Source: Phoronis australis
Lineage: Eukaryota > Phoronida > Phoronidae
Direction of reading: 5' to 3'
NCBI GenBank assembly: GCA_002633005.1
Contig: NMRA01000563.1
Coordinates: 62,001 to 126,000, forward strand
DNA length: 64,000 nucleotides
In this document: one piece after another, positions 51,701 to 63,109 of the stretch
Layout of the letters: each line of letters starts with the position of its first letter
Numbering within the stretch: the first letter of the stretch is position 1
Notes under the pieces: model-generated
Databases searched by the model: none
The model's input: the letters and a program-made list of their open reading frames with translations, nothing else
What the model was told of the DNA's origin: nothing
Made by a program: the position numbers and the translations under genes

Positions 51701-54700
51701 AAGTCCATTCGGTACAGGCACGTAAAAATGTTGAACCATTACTATGAAAGTAGTTCTTTATCCTCGTCGCCAATATTGTTATGTAGGCAGTAACGCGGCG
51801 ATTTGATATAACACATATATTGGTTGATGATAATATTGGAATACTAACAAATAGGTCTGTGTAATATAGTTAGAGAGTCTTTTACAAACTGAGTGGAGAG
51901 TTCAGATGAATCGTATAAACAATCAACACATGGTGGTCGGCACACCAGTACAGCAGACAATAGATCAACGCTAAGCTCCGCCCACGTGACAGCCATATTT
52001 GTTTTGGTCGTCTGTCGTGCATCACAAGTTCGAAAAAATGATTAAAATTACGCTGTAAACAAACAGGTATGTCACATTTTCTAAATATGAAGTAAATATC
52101 AGCTTTATTTCTAGTACTTCAACAAAAATTGGAACATAATGACCACGCATTCTGAACGAAATTTGATCTCAAGTGGCAATCGATGACCGCTTAACTTCAA
52201 AGCCGTTTTTCTCGGCTCGTGATTTCAGGATAGTGACACGATTCTCGGGCCTATTTTTCCACAACACGTGGGTCAATTTTAACGAAAGTTGCAAATTTGA
52301 AATCCTCTTGGACTGAAGTAAAATCGCGTGCCAGGGTTTTTTGATAAATGGACCAGATTTTTAGTTATTAGACGGAAAGTGACCAAATGACAAAAAGTGG
52401 CGTGCTTGCCCCAACTCACACACAAAAAATGCCACAAAATCAAGATCATAATGATTTTGTACATATATTTGGTATGGATAAGTAGAATATTGCGTAAGGA
52501 AATAGTTGATGATGATCCCTGTGCATTTTGAAAAAAAATTCGAGGTAAAATTGGATTTGTTGAAAATTAAAAAATACGATTTTTAAAAAAAACGAACTAC
52601 AAAAAAACAATTTTTTTTCGATTTTTGTCACTTTCAGAATCATGTCTAACTAGTTAAAACTCCCTTTTTACTCATTTTAGTTAGGAACCTGGAGATTTGA
52701 TCAGTGTATACACCTACCTTAACATCCTTGTCACATTTATTAATTTCAAGTAATTAAGTTAATAATATTCTAATAACATCAAAATTCAAGAAATGTTTTT
52801 GAATGGCATTTTGAGAATGGATTATGGAATCTTAGCGTGAGATCTGTTCCTAGGCAACATTTTACATTTGGCACACCAGCGGAAAATATGAAATAAGAAA
52901 CCATACATAAGAAGTTTTGTGTTAAACAAAATACTGAAAGCACCAATCAAACAGAATAACAAAATCACTGTTCTTCACAACAACTCAAACACTCAGTGAT
53001 GCTATTTGAAGAACTAACACACAAGTTGCATAGACCAACAAACAGTTAACACCTTGCAATGGTAATTTACAATTGTCCACGCTTCCCACGCCTATTTAGA
53101 AATAAACAATCACAGTATTCAATACAAATTTCACACGAACAAAACATTGAAAGTAGAAACTAACAAAACACATATTTCCAGTTATTCTGGTTTTACCCTG
53201 TCAACTATCCAGCGTCATATTGAGTGCTGCAGTGCCCAGAAGACAATGATCATTAACATAAAATATTCATACATAGTATTTTGAACAAACTATTACAATA
53301 TAGGCAAACCACCATTTTGTAAACAACATTTTTCCACATCCGTTAAGCTCTTTCAAGTGTTAAACAAAATCTTAAAAGCTGATTTCACGTGATTTTCCAT
53401 GATTTCAAATATGGACATTATACTTAAAATAACATTTCTTCAAGCTAGTCAGCATAGTTTTTGATGTTAGTTTTAGTTATAAGAGCAACGCGGAGCATTG
53501 AAATGCGTCCACGATTACACCGCAAACTTTGCGCTTCTAGAGGTTTTATTTGTACCATAAGAAATGGACATTAGATGAAACAGAATACATTGAACCCAAC
53601 CAAATATGGAAAGGTTTCGTCTCTCAAAACAGTCAAATTTCATGAAAATCTGTCAAAGAACTCCAACAATATAAATGAAAAAAATAAATTGCCGTTAGGA
53701 AACACAGCAGCTGTCAAATCCGTCTAGCTGCTGTCCAGTTAATTGCAAAGTTTCAAAAACCTCAGTCTTGCAAGAGGCTTAGGAGATCCAGCTGTAGATG
53801 CTAAAAATGTCACTAGGGGGGACCACAGTAATGGGACCCGTTCAAAAACCCACGTCAGTAATGGTCTCATCAGTAGGAACACAACTGCCAATTTTCATAA
53901 TGATCCTCTATGCGATTTGGCAAATAGAGAAGCAGACAGCAAAAAACAGACTAAAAAGTAGGTAAATGACCATTAGTAGGTGCAGAATACTGCAAATCCA
54001 TCACAAAAAAGGAAAACTGATGTCGGGTTCATTATATGAACTTGTTTGCAAAGTTTCATGAAAAAGCATCAAGAAGCTCTGAAATTTCAAAGGCAAATGC
54101 AAAAAATAAAACTGCCACTAGGGAGCACAGCTGTAGTTGGATTGGTCTGAAACTCGATGACATCTGTTGCCATCTCCACAGGAACATGTGTACTACATTT
54201 CACAAAGATCTTGCAAAGGGTAAAGAAGATACAGCCGTCAACACAAAACATAAAATTGCCAATAGGAGGCAACATAATTGTCAAACAGATCCTAAAATCA
54301 ACGTCAGCCTCGGTTTTCTCATCAGGAACGCATCTCCAAATTTTAATAACGATCCTTCAAGCAGTTAGGGGGATGGAGAGGGTGATGTCAAAAACGTGTA
54401 CACTCAAAAAAATTTTCAAAATGGCCACTGGGTGATGCAGAACATGTCAAATCCAACTGAAAATGAGAAGATGTCATCGACTCCACAAAAAACACCTACT
54501 TGCAAAATTTCATGATAACAAAATGGCTGATATACATCGAATCTATCTGTCCAAATGCTGTCGCTGTCTATTGTCAACTTCAAATAAATACACTTGGCAA
54601 ATTAAAAAAGATACTGCAGAGGGTTTGGGAGATACAGCCACTGATGAAAAAAAATACCACTAGAAGGCGCCACAGCAGTCAGAGTCGTCTGAAAATCATC

Positions 54701-57700
54701 ATCAGCCGTTCTCTTCACAGTAGAAACATAAACGCTCAAAGTCATCCTTAGAGTGTTTAGTTAATAGAGGGGCCGAAACCGAAAGCAGAATAGGAACCAG
54801 TTAAAATGGCCAATAGATGGCGCAAAATATGTCCAATCCAACCGAAAACAGGAACGTGTCATCGAAGCTTTAATAGAAAGCTATTTACCAAATTTCATAA
54901 AAATCCACCAAGGAACTTCAAAGAAACAGAAAGCGTAAAAAATGAAATGGCCACTAGGGGGCACAGCATTTATCAGATCCGTCCAAAAGTTGTCATTGTC
55001 GTTTGATCACTTCACATAAATAAATTTAATAAGGATCCTGCCGAGAGCCATGGGCGCAATAAAAACAAAATACCACTAGGAGGCACCAAAGTAGTCAAAG
55101 TCAACTGAAAATCAATGTCAGCAATCCTCTTCACAGCAGGAACAAATGTGCCAGTTTTTACAATCATCCTTAGAGTGGTTTGGTTGATAAAGGGGCTAAA
55201 AAGCAGAGGGGCCAAAAAACAGTAAAAATGGCCACTAGGAGGCACAAAATACCTCGAATCCATCTGAAAATGAGAAGGTAGCATAATCGAACTAATAGAT
55301 CCCTAATTGCCAAATTTTATGAAAATCAATTGAGGACCTTTGGAAATACAGAGGTTAACGTAATAAGCTAAAATTGCCACTAGGGAGCACAATGGCAGTC
55401 GGATCTCTCCGAAAATTAGCTCATGCCATCCAATCCGTGAAAGGAACATATGAGCAAAATTTCATGAACAAGCACCAAAGGGTTTTGGAGATAGAGCAGC
55501 AGATGCCAGACGAACATGTATGATGGCATGATGGGCCCACGTATAAATGTGGGTGCATCAAAATACAGATCCCTGGTTGTCTTGGAGGTACACTACTCTG
55601 TGTTCAGTACCGTTCTCACAGTGAGTACTAACAACAGAATATGACTTAAATGGCCCAGCAAAAGGCCCGTATCTTGGTCCTGCAATCACTATCAGTGGAC
55701 AAGCAAAATGTCCTATTGGCTATCACAGTCTGTCGGTGATCCGTGTTCGCTCACAGGAAATGAATGCAGAACCAAGATACAGGACTCTTGCTAAGCCACT
55801 TATGTCACCTTCTATTGTCCCAAGGGTGGAGACACATCAAGAGAACAATAAATAACATGGAAATATTGTTCTCCATGACGACTAGGGATCTGCATTTACA
55901 CTGAAGGTAACATCAACAACAGATGTCTTCCCTTTAAAGTGTACGACATTCAAGATACTGGCCTTCAATAAAACTAAGCGTCTAACTTAACTCTTTCACT
56001 GCCAAGCGCACATTTCTTGGCTTCGTTAAATTTCATGGAAGACACAGTACACAGCAAAAGTAATCAGACAAAATACTATTTCCTTACGATCATTCATCAT
56101 TACTCATTATGACATGTCATTCACTTTACTCATGAACTTTCATAAAAATCTGCCATATAATTCTAGAGCATTGATTTTCTTACTGGTTGCACACCAAGTT
56201 CTAGAACATTCTTCATGATTACACACCAAGTTCTAGAACATTCTTCATGATTACACATCAAGTTCTACGCATCCTCGAAATTTATGTTGCAATGGAAAGG
56301 CAGTTCTAAAAAACTTGCCAGACAATGATGTCCAAGCATTAAGTTTTGATAGTTATTTTTGAAATTCAAAATTCAATTTTTTATTTCCTATCCTAAGTAA
56401 CTTAAGGGTTTTACATGTTCGGCAGCCTTGCACAAGCTCGCACAAACATACATACCTGAATAGCTGATTCATACGGACAAGGTAGCCAATCAGAATCCAA
56501 GATTTTCACAAGCAGACTCATGTTATTACACCGATGTTGAAAGCATCGACCCTTCAATTCAACCTGTGCCGGAACCCCTGAGGCACCCTACAGTGAAGAT
56601 TAACAAAGGTATGAAAATGCACGCAGATTGAGTAAGGAGACTGTGAAGTAGACAGACAATAAAACCAACATTAAACTCACTTCGCTTTGTGTTAAAACCT
56701 TATCTTTTGGTGAAACTGATCTCAACTCACCTTAAACCTTACCTATTAAATTGTAGATAATTTCCAGGCTTGGAAACAGTTTGTTATTGTTTGAGAGTAA
56801 GTTGTCTTGACCAGTCAGGTCAGTTTATACACCAAGCATGGTCTCCTGCAGTAATGATCTGTGACTTCCTTCCAAGCCCAGACACTAATTGTTATTTCAG
56901 TAAATAACAAGTCCAGACCAAGTTCACAGCCTTAAGTGGTCTACACTAAAAGGTGGTTTCATTGACACAATGCAGGCTTGTAGCACTTTTTAGCATGTAA
57001 CGAAAAGCCCCCTGTAGGTGACAAAGTAACAAGGACAAACACTGCCCCGCTGTGCTGGTGACGGTGTAATCAAACAAAGAGTACTTCATTTAGTTAGAGC
57101 ACAACACTGAACTGTAGACAAATGGAATTTTATCTTGCAACAGAAAGCAATATAAAACTCACTTCATTCTTAACATAGTTTGCTCTGGACGAATGTCAAG
57201 AAGCAACACTTGATGACATTTTGAGCTAAATAGTCAACCTTCAAATTGTTAGAAATGTGAAGATTGTTGGCAATTAAGTTTGTGTGAAACAACTGAGAAA
57301 TTCCGTAACATAAATGGTGTTCCTGTGTCATGCACTGCAAAGTAACACTTCCCAGTGCAGTCAGGTGGCAGCATATGTCATTCTTATCATGAGATCAGAA
57401 TACTTTTGCTTCAAAACAAAGTCTGCTAGTAAGTACGTAGGGGCATGGTCAATAACTTTTGTCATTACTGAGACACAAGAGGCAACATAGCTTGGCTTGT
57501 CCAACAGAAATGATGAACATTCTGCGTATTTACATTCCACATACTGCCACAATTCAACACTCTGAATAGCTCCCCAGGAAGTAAAAAAGTAGAAATTACA
57601 TGCAGAAATAAATTTCTTAAAAACGTACATGTTTAGTAAGATTGGCGAGGAAGCACCTGCTAGTCTCATTGAATACTTCTCCGTACAGATGTGATGTACT

Positions 57701-60700
57701 GCCTGCATTAACAGCCAAGAAGCATTCGTCCTGAAATGAAAAGCAATTTGCAAATTTCCAACCACTGGCAGAAAAAATTGAAACATGGAAGTTTTAGTTT
57801 TGAAATTTTGAATACTCTAGAATCACAAACAACAAGAATAGACTCTTAAAAGTTATCAGTGCTTTTTCCTAAATTTTCAGTCAACGAAAAAACAGCCTTA
57901 AACTCGCGTTCTGTCCAGGAATTGATATAATAGCATGTTCATAGAATAACATGCTGAGACAAGCCAGTTTGTTAAGTGATCCAATGTGATGGAATGTGGG
58001 TTTATGGTCACTTCAACCAACTAAATTTGGTTTCCATTTCAAACTACTTGTGTAGAATTATTTATAAGACAAGTGTTAACCTCATTGGGGGCAATAACTT
58101 AAAGATGTTATAAAATGAAAATGTTATGACCTTGCTTGGCTGCATATAAATTCACTTTATTGCACCTTAGATTGTTGCTTAGCAACATAACAACATCCCC
58201 CATAAACTCTTGGTTAAGGCATGTTTAGTTACACAGTCCATCTGGAACACTTGTATGACTAAGCAGATGGTTCACAAAGAACTACTTTCACAGACCTTGA
58301 ATGTCAATTTCAAAAGGTCTACTGCGTGTGAAGGACACCCATGATATACAACAGTCCCCCAAATTTTAAGTCACTACGGGGACTAGTTACCCCCTCTAAG
58401 TCATAAATGAAGATGCGTTCCAGTGTGACATCAATATACATTATGAATGCACTGTTTTTATGCAACAAGGTCTAGTGAATCACGGACAGGATTTAACCTG
58501 GCTGTAACTCATCAAATGATGGATGTCCTTACCCCTGGTTTAGCCATGTATATACTACAACCGGCCAAGCTGACATCTGTAGAACATTTGCCTTTGTCTT
58601 GATGAAGGTAATGACACCCTACACCACTGGAAGACAACAATAGATGGCAAGTGTTCACATCTATCCTCACCTGTCAGCACATAAATGAACACATTTCTTC
58701 TTACTGAATATCAGTGACATTACAAAGGATTTTCCTTGCAGGTTCTGCTCTAACATGCTTTGTCTCGCATGCTTTTTCGATATCCTTTCTTTTAACTTAC
58801 ATTCAATCTCACTTCTGTTCATAGCTACGCTCACTCAATATTTCACTTTAACTGTTTTATTAAACTTTAATGGAGACGGCAATCATTTTTAAGGTCACTT
58901 TTGTAGAATTAATTACGATTTTCTAGTTATCCCAAATATATTTTCAGATATATTTTCAAAGTCATTAAATTTCCTCTGCTTCTAATTAAGTATGGAAGCG
59001 TCACGCCAAAAGTAATGTTTGCGACTCGAATCAATCCCCTCCAGCTTTTTGTGCTAAGTTTCATTGTGATCATCTAATGATTGTTTGTATACTATATTCA
59101 AAAACATTAACTGGCTTTAATTAGAATTCTCAGACAATTATAGACCGAACGAGAACTCAGTGGCCTTTAGGGAATATTTAATATACCGTGGGCAGGAATC
59201 ATGTACATGGTGAAATTGTGTTGGTTGTTCATCTTGGATGTTGTGGTGACTGTGATGAAATACACACAGGTGGCACCAACTTTGTGACTTTAAGTCCTAA
59301 TACTGACTGCAACTCATGACACTTCGGATTTCAAAAAAAGCACTTTTAGCAGGTGGTGACAGATCATTGAAGGAAAATGCCACCGGCATGGCACCCTTCT
59401 GCAACGTGTATGTTCATGATGACCAGTTTCATAATCTGATGGAAATGTTTGCCACACGCAATAGTTTTGTACTGCTTTAGCTGTGGCATGAACAGGCAAT
59501 GCTGAGTGAATTTTTTACAAGAACGAGCCAACACCGACAGATCTTGTCGTCCACTGGAAATTGGTGAAGTTGAACTTCTCTATACATCTACAGAGTTCAT
59601 GATGCAAGCCTACAAAGCTGGCTAAACATTATTTGAGCAGCAAACCTTACTTCTGGAGTGACGCATGCGTAATTAATTATAACCCATCAGAATTTAATTA
59701 ACTTGAACATTTACTTGGTACAACCAGAAAATCACAAACCAAAAAACGTTGCCTTCTACTTTAAAGACAACAGTCGACCAGTATCCTCTCAACAGTGGCT
59801 TAAACTACAACAGTGTTAATCATATTTGGTGACAACTGAAAAATAATGTTGACAGGTAAAATATCATTCACATCATTGTGTATCAGTGCTGGGTGATAGG
59901 TGACACTACCCATCACCACTGCTGGACATACAACATTACACAGTTGAACACGGCTACAACACACTTACCTTCCCAGACAAAAGTAGTTATTGCTATGGTG
60001 ACACGTTGTCTTTAGCCCAAACTGGCAGCCAGACCCTGAATTAAAGGACAGCGATTAGATAACATAATCACTGGAAACATAATAAAAACAACAACACCCG
60101 TCCAACAAAACTAAAAAAGACTATAAATAGTTTACACATTCACTCATTACAACATTGAGGCAGCTTTTCTCCATAGTCCCTTAAACTGAATTCACAATCA
60201 GGATTTTATGGACGTTAAAAGACTGATACAAAATTGGTAGAGACCAACTCTGTGTGTGACTAATACAAATTTCGCACAACTTAAGGCGTAAAAGATGGTC
60301 CATGACTTCAGCCTACATATTTTTGCCTATATTAGATTTTCTACTTCAATATAACCTGTGATGGAACAGAACTCCATACGTTCAAATATCAAAACCTCAA
60401 AAATTTGGTTAAATAGTTAACCTATGAAATGTAAACTGGCTAAGAATCAATGGACATGTTGTTTGTTGGCATCATCATGAGCAAGAACATTGAAATTTCA
60501 CTTGCTGCATCACACGCTATTTTGTGACACGTATGCAGATATTTTTGGAATCTTAAACGGAACCATTCCTGATGTTCTGAGAAGAAAATACTTGTAAAGA
60601 AATAAAAGTACTATATAGTTGAAAATAAAACCTCAAATTTCTTCCTAATTATGTTTGTAAGCAACAGTGAGTTGACCAAATCAAGGTGGGTATTAAGTCT

Positions 60701-63109
60701 CACCTTTGCCCCACAGGTAACTGTCAGCATGACTGTAATCGACACGGTACCAGCCCATGTCATCAAACAGTGCCAGCGTCATGTTGTCAATGGCGGTCAG
60801 ATGTGGCTGAAAACATGCATCTCAATCAATGTTGGTACTATCATTCACACCAAGGGATAGAGAGTAGTAATAATCAACTAAAACAACTATTGAGAATGGC
60901 TGAAATCTCCCACAATATTACCGAGGACGAGTATAATTTCCTTTGATGGTTCTTTCCCACTAATGTTGACATGATGGTATTTAGGGGAGCGGTGGCCAAT
61001 GGGAATGTTTAAATTCAGCTTTGTATTGAAGTTAAAAGTGCAAGTTTACTGCAAGGTGGATTTAACAACACATCGCTACAGTGGGAATGCTTTACATCCG
61101 TGTCATCAAAATTATTGGCAGAATGTAGTCAACAACAACACAAGTTTGTTTGTTAAGTATTGGTTTTTTTACCATTTCATTTCTGAACCTTGACTATGCC
61201 GCTCCCTAAATCATATCTACAGCAGTGATGCATTTCATGTTTCTTCCACGAAAGAAGTTTTCAAATCTTTCACCACACACACAAACCAAGGGACAAGAAA
61301 AAAATTTAACTACGAAAAACTCTTCTAACTAACTGGTGAAATAGTAATACATCATTATTGTAGTCACATTTTACTGCACCACTAAAGACAAGAAATAAAG
61401 GTATACCCACACCTCATACCATTCTCACCTGTATATGTTTTCAGGAGCTTACCTGCTTAATAGAGGGTGCCATAACAGACCCCTGCATGAAGGCTTCATC
61501 CCAATGTGAGCCTGTGACACCACCCTGAAAGGCAACAAACAATCCCGTCTTGAAAATATGCTGTAATAGCAAGTAAACAAAAATGATACCACAAAAGTAT
61601 TTTCATCTCTAAATGGCATTCCATTACTCATCCAGGCACCTCAAATACTAACAGGACACAATATTAAAATTTTGGAAGTCCCACGCAGTGCTTTATTTGT
61701 AATTTTGCAGCAAACATAACTATCTTCAAAGCGCTACATCAAAATACCGGTACATCGCAATGAGGTGTATGTGACAACATGGTGACTGACTTTTAGAGAC
61801 CCCAACAACATCCTAATCAACTTTCAGTGAGAACATAAATATGTAACAAGTCTAAAGAATTTGCAGTAATTCATAATATTTTCAATCACAGATACTTGAA
61901 AACATGCTCAAACATCCAAAATTTCAGTTGCTTGACAGTAATGTTCAAACAACCTGTTTTGAAATATGTTCTATGTGAGACAGTGATGCAAAAAACACCA
62001 ACATCAATGCCATATATCTAGTGACCCCAGGTGGCAGCACAAGGTACTACTTACGCGTGTATCCAAGACAACGCCAAATGACTGTGACAGCAGTGAGCAA
62101 TCAAAATGGCGACCAGCGGCGTCAGAGATTGCAGGTGTCGCTATCCTCTGTACACCTAATACTGTTTCAATGACCCTTGATCTCCGTGAACAACTGAGTG
62201 TCTCATTGACAATCTTGCACTGCTGATAACTGTTGTACAATGCCTTGGTGAATCCAAGACTGTGAATAAACTCGTGAATAGCTGTCTGTTGGCAAAAAAA
62301 ATCTTGGTAGTACAATTGCCTGTTGTATGCATCACAGGTATGACAGTGCCTATGTCATTAAAACAACCACAACTAACCGTGAAATGCGAGGATTTAATTG
62401 AGTGATTAACAGAAAAATGTAGAACATAAATGAAAAACGATAAAATCGTTACCTAAAAGTAAACATGACCAATATATTCATATCATCAATATCATCTTTT
62501 TACTCCCTTCATTATGGTTGTCATAGTAACACCAGTGTCTTAAAACACTGTCAATTGTTGAATGCAATTGTACAGGAAAGAAAAAGGTATCTTGCTTTCT
62601 GCATTTCACTTTCTCACCTTGCATTCACCATTATCTGGAAAAACGCTTACTGCATTTCTCAAGTATGTTTTAATCACATGTTACAGTAGTCGCCCAGCAA
62701 AATATAAAATGAATCCAAACAAATGTAAAACTAAAGATAGCAGTAACAAGTTTCTGTTTAATGGAAGCCCTGCCTTGTAATCTTTTCTTTTCTTTAACAG
62801 TGTTACTTCAGACAATCTATATATCTGTATAAGAGTTTGACATTTAAAAACTCTGCTAGACACCAATACATTTGTTAAAATAGTTGTAACTTATTTCAGC
62901 TAATGATAAAAAAGAGAACTCAGTTTGAAATACATCAAATCAGTGACAAAATGTGGGTGCAGGTAGAGAAGGGAACATACCAGATAGATTTTATGCCTGC
63001 TGGTGTCTGATTTCTGAAGTGTGAATGGACAGAAATTGATGAAGGCCGCTATTGGTCGATCGTGCTGATCTTGTTGACAATACCGAGCATAGGCTAAAAC
63101 TGCATCACC
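45304..63109 (-). CDS. CIROP-like: M8 leishmanolysin-type metalloprotease with SEA-like module and TM helix, CIROP/LMLN2-like (gene span, 12 exons, 5' partial)
   Basis: Twelve minus-strand exons join in phase into 638 residues with a stop at 45304-45306. Order: pre-catalytic block GDAVLAYARYC..RPIAAFINFCP (1-28); zinc site HEFIH (47-51); third zinc ligand His127 in TGSHWDEAFMQGSVMAP; Met-turn in NMTLALFDDMGWY (Met153); Cys-rich GSGCQFGLK...C..GCHYLHQDKGKC; ECF...SRCFLANLT; GRCFQHRC; a Thr/Ser-rich stalk (about 325-375); a likely SEA-like module (about 385-480); a TM helix (about 500-522) followed by KYKNRGR; and a ~115-residue cytoplasmic tail. The catalytic ligands are intact, so it should be an active type I surface zinc protease. 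Signal peptide, propeptide and first exons were not found. The TM anchor favours CIROP (ciliated left-right organiser protease) over LMLN; the orthology is inferred. Confidence 0.9.
46050..47008 (-). mobile_element. modular dispersed repeat, copy 4 (minus orientation)
   Basis: It holds reverse-complement modules of the family (e.g. AATTTCATGAAAATTCATCA, CTGCCAATTGGGAG) and ends with the 5'-type hairpin, ACCACATAAATATATGTGGC. The left boundary is uncertain. It lies in the last intron of the protease gene. Confidence 0.65.
47204..47421. repeat. 21-nt minisatellite, ~10 copies, next to the SEA exon donor
   Basis: About ten copies of GGTTATGACTACAACCATG-containing 21-base units with C/T variants. 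On the minus strand the array starts about 8 bases after the donor of exon 47429-47537. Open frames in it (e.g. YDYNHGG repeats) are artefacts of a unit length divisible by three. Confidence 0.95.
47429..47537 (-). CDS. CIROP-like: protease exon: second half of SEA-like module
   Basis: The acceptor is AATTTCAG and the donor GTTGGT. It encodes ARSPAEVVTVLSSYVSAGNM followed by TLTLYEGQWTFTASSV. It was needed to reconcile the phases of the flanking exons (one base in, two bases out), and both fit exactly. Read-through past the donor hits TAG within five codons. Confidence 0.85.
48291..49737 (-). mobile_element. modular dispersed repeat, copy 5 (minus orientation, expanded)
   Basis: It starts with ACAAGAGCAACAGCAAGCGT (3' end of the family, reversed), runs through many CCACTAGGAGGC/AAATTTCATGAAAATC modules and ends GATATGTGGGCGCATAA. 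A 51-base piece of one module is amplified about five-fold near its 5' end. Confidence 0.75.
49428..49682. repeat. 51-nt satellite x5 inside the modular repeat
   Basis: Five near-identical 51-base copies beginning CAGCCCCATAGGAACACACC and containing AATAAGGGGTTTAGGAGATT. The unit is recognisably part of the element's own module, so amplification happened after insertion or within this subfamily. Confidence 0.95.
49944..50195 (-). CDS. CIROP-like: protease exon: stalk end and first half of SEA-like module
   Basis: The exon lies between CCTTACAG and GTAAGT. It encodes AAPVSSTDITSRPTLAPPVR, then AEVTFKDADYDSLVGDPELV...FQNAFVDEV...STQIVNLLLQKGSVLVIFDI. The alternating strand/helix pattern with a (V/I)..F.ILP strand resembles SEA-like modules. 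No GSVVV-type cleavage motif is clear, although KGSVLVIF occupies that position. Confidence 0.9.
50352..50511 (-). CDS. CIROP-like: protease exon: end of catalytic region and mucin-like stalk
   Basis: The exon lies between TTTTTCAG and GTATTT. It encodes VPGYNGSLVCPKEGILCVDP, the (I/V)PGY.G...CP....C end of M8 proteases, and then a Thr/Ser-rich tract (LVTTTTTSSTNTVSPPTVAT) probably O-glycosylated. Confidence 0.92.
50764..52718. mobile_element. non-autonomous TIR element with TTAA target site
   Basis: The left end GGTAGGTGGATACAC and the reverse complement of the right end (GGTAGGTGTATACAC) match over about 15 bases. Both are flanked by TTAA (50760-50763, 52719-52722). The 1.96-kb interior has no transposase. 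TTAA targeting suggests piggyBac-like mobilisation, though the terminal bases are not the usual CCC. Confidence 0.6.
53479..55562 (-). mobile_element. modular dispersed repeat, copy 6 (minus orientation, longest)
   Basis: It starts TAAGAGCAACGCGGAGCATT and ends with the hairpin GGGCCCACGTATAAATGTGG. About 2.1 kb long, with the largest number of internal CCACTAGGGGGC/AAATTTCATGAAAATC modules in the window. No coding capacity found. Confidence 0.78.
56186..56270. repeat. 32-nt tandem repeat, ~2.6 copies
   Basis: Copies contain ACACCAAGTTCTAGAACATT followed by CTTCATGATT. TTCTAGAA is itself palindromic. Confidence 0.85.
56456..56587 (-). CDS. CIROP-like: protease exon: Cys-rich GRCFQHRC block
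   Basis: The exon lies between ACTGTAG and GTATGT. It encodes GASGVPAQVELKGRCFQHRC followed by NNMSLLVKILDSDWLPCPYE and SAIQ. The G.C..H.C......V.......W..CP pattern is the C-terminal part of the M8 domain. Confidence 0.93.
57629..57730 (-). CDS. CIROP-like: protease exon: DECF...SRCFLANLT block
   Basis: The exon lies between CATTTCAG and GTACGT. It encodes DECFLAVNAGSTSHLYGEVF followed by NETSRCFLANLTKH (phase 0/0). The (D/N)EC.......GE.....SRCF..NL motif is typical of M8 proteases. A longer overlapping frame here (57361-57786) is spurious. Confidence 0.9.
58533..58626 (-). CDS. CIROP-like: protease exon: Cys-rich GCHYLHQDKGKC block
   Basis: The exon lies between TCTTCCAG and GTAAGG. It encodes SGVGCHYLHQDKGKCSTDVS followed by LAGCSIYMAKPG. 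Cysteine spacing fits the M8 region after the Met-turn. Confidence 0.88.
58627..59968 (-). other. intron of the protease gene
   Basis: Unique AT-rich sequence; no exon or repeat recognised. Confidence 0.7.
59969..60035 (-). CDS. CIROP-like: protease exon: GSGCQFGLK block
   Basis: The exon lies between AATTCAG and GTAAGT. It encodes SGCQFGLKTTCHHSNNYFCL plus G and part of the next codon. It follows WGK from the previous exon, giving the M8 W G . . . G C . F . . K motif. Confidence 0.9.
60704..60806 (-). CDS. CIROP-like: protease exon: Met-turn block
   Basis: The exon lies between TTTTCAG and GTGAGA. It encodes PHLTAIDNMTLALFDDMGWY followed by RVDYSHADSYLWGK. It carries the Met-turn and the conserved (E/D)D.GWY of M8 proteases. 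Confidence 0.95.
61453..61524 (-). CDS. CIROP-like: protease exon: third zinc ligand
   Basis: The exon lies between CCTTTCAG and GTAAGC. It encodes GGVTGSHWDEAFMQGSVMAP followed by SIKQ. The SHW(D/E) His is the distal zinc ligand of leishmanolysins. Confidence 0.95.
62055..62285 (-). CDS. CIROP-like: protease exon: HEFIH zinc-binding motif
   Basis: The exon lies between CCAACAG and GTAAGT. It encodes TAIHEFIHSLGFTKALYNSY through ATPAISDAAGRHFDC to GVVLDTR. It contains HExxH in the M8 context HE..H.LGF and the TP.(V/I)...A..HF.C block. Confidence 0.96.
62981..63109 (-). CDS. CIROP-like: protease exon: pre-catalytic block
   Basis: The exon lies between TTCTGTCAG and GTATGT. It encodes GDAVLAYARYCQQDQHDRPI, then AAFINFCPFTLQKSDTSRHK and IYL. 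The (T/V)LA(Y/F)A..C......RP(I/L)AG..N.CP motif is conserved in M8 proteases. Confidence 0.95.

Larger units (their letters stand above)
50512..56455 (-). other. large intron of the protease gene
   Basis: It contains a TTAA-flanked TIR element (50764-52718), copy 6 of the modular repeat (53479-55562) and a short tandem repeat (56186-56270). No exon recognised. Confidence 0.75.

Noticed and set aside
57361..57786. 141-codon minus-strand ORF
   Set aside because: It overlaps the true protease exon 57629-57730, which is read in another frame with matching splice sites and the M8 SRCF motif; the long frame has no recognisable features.
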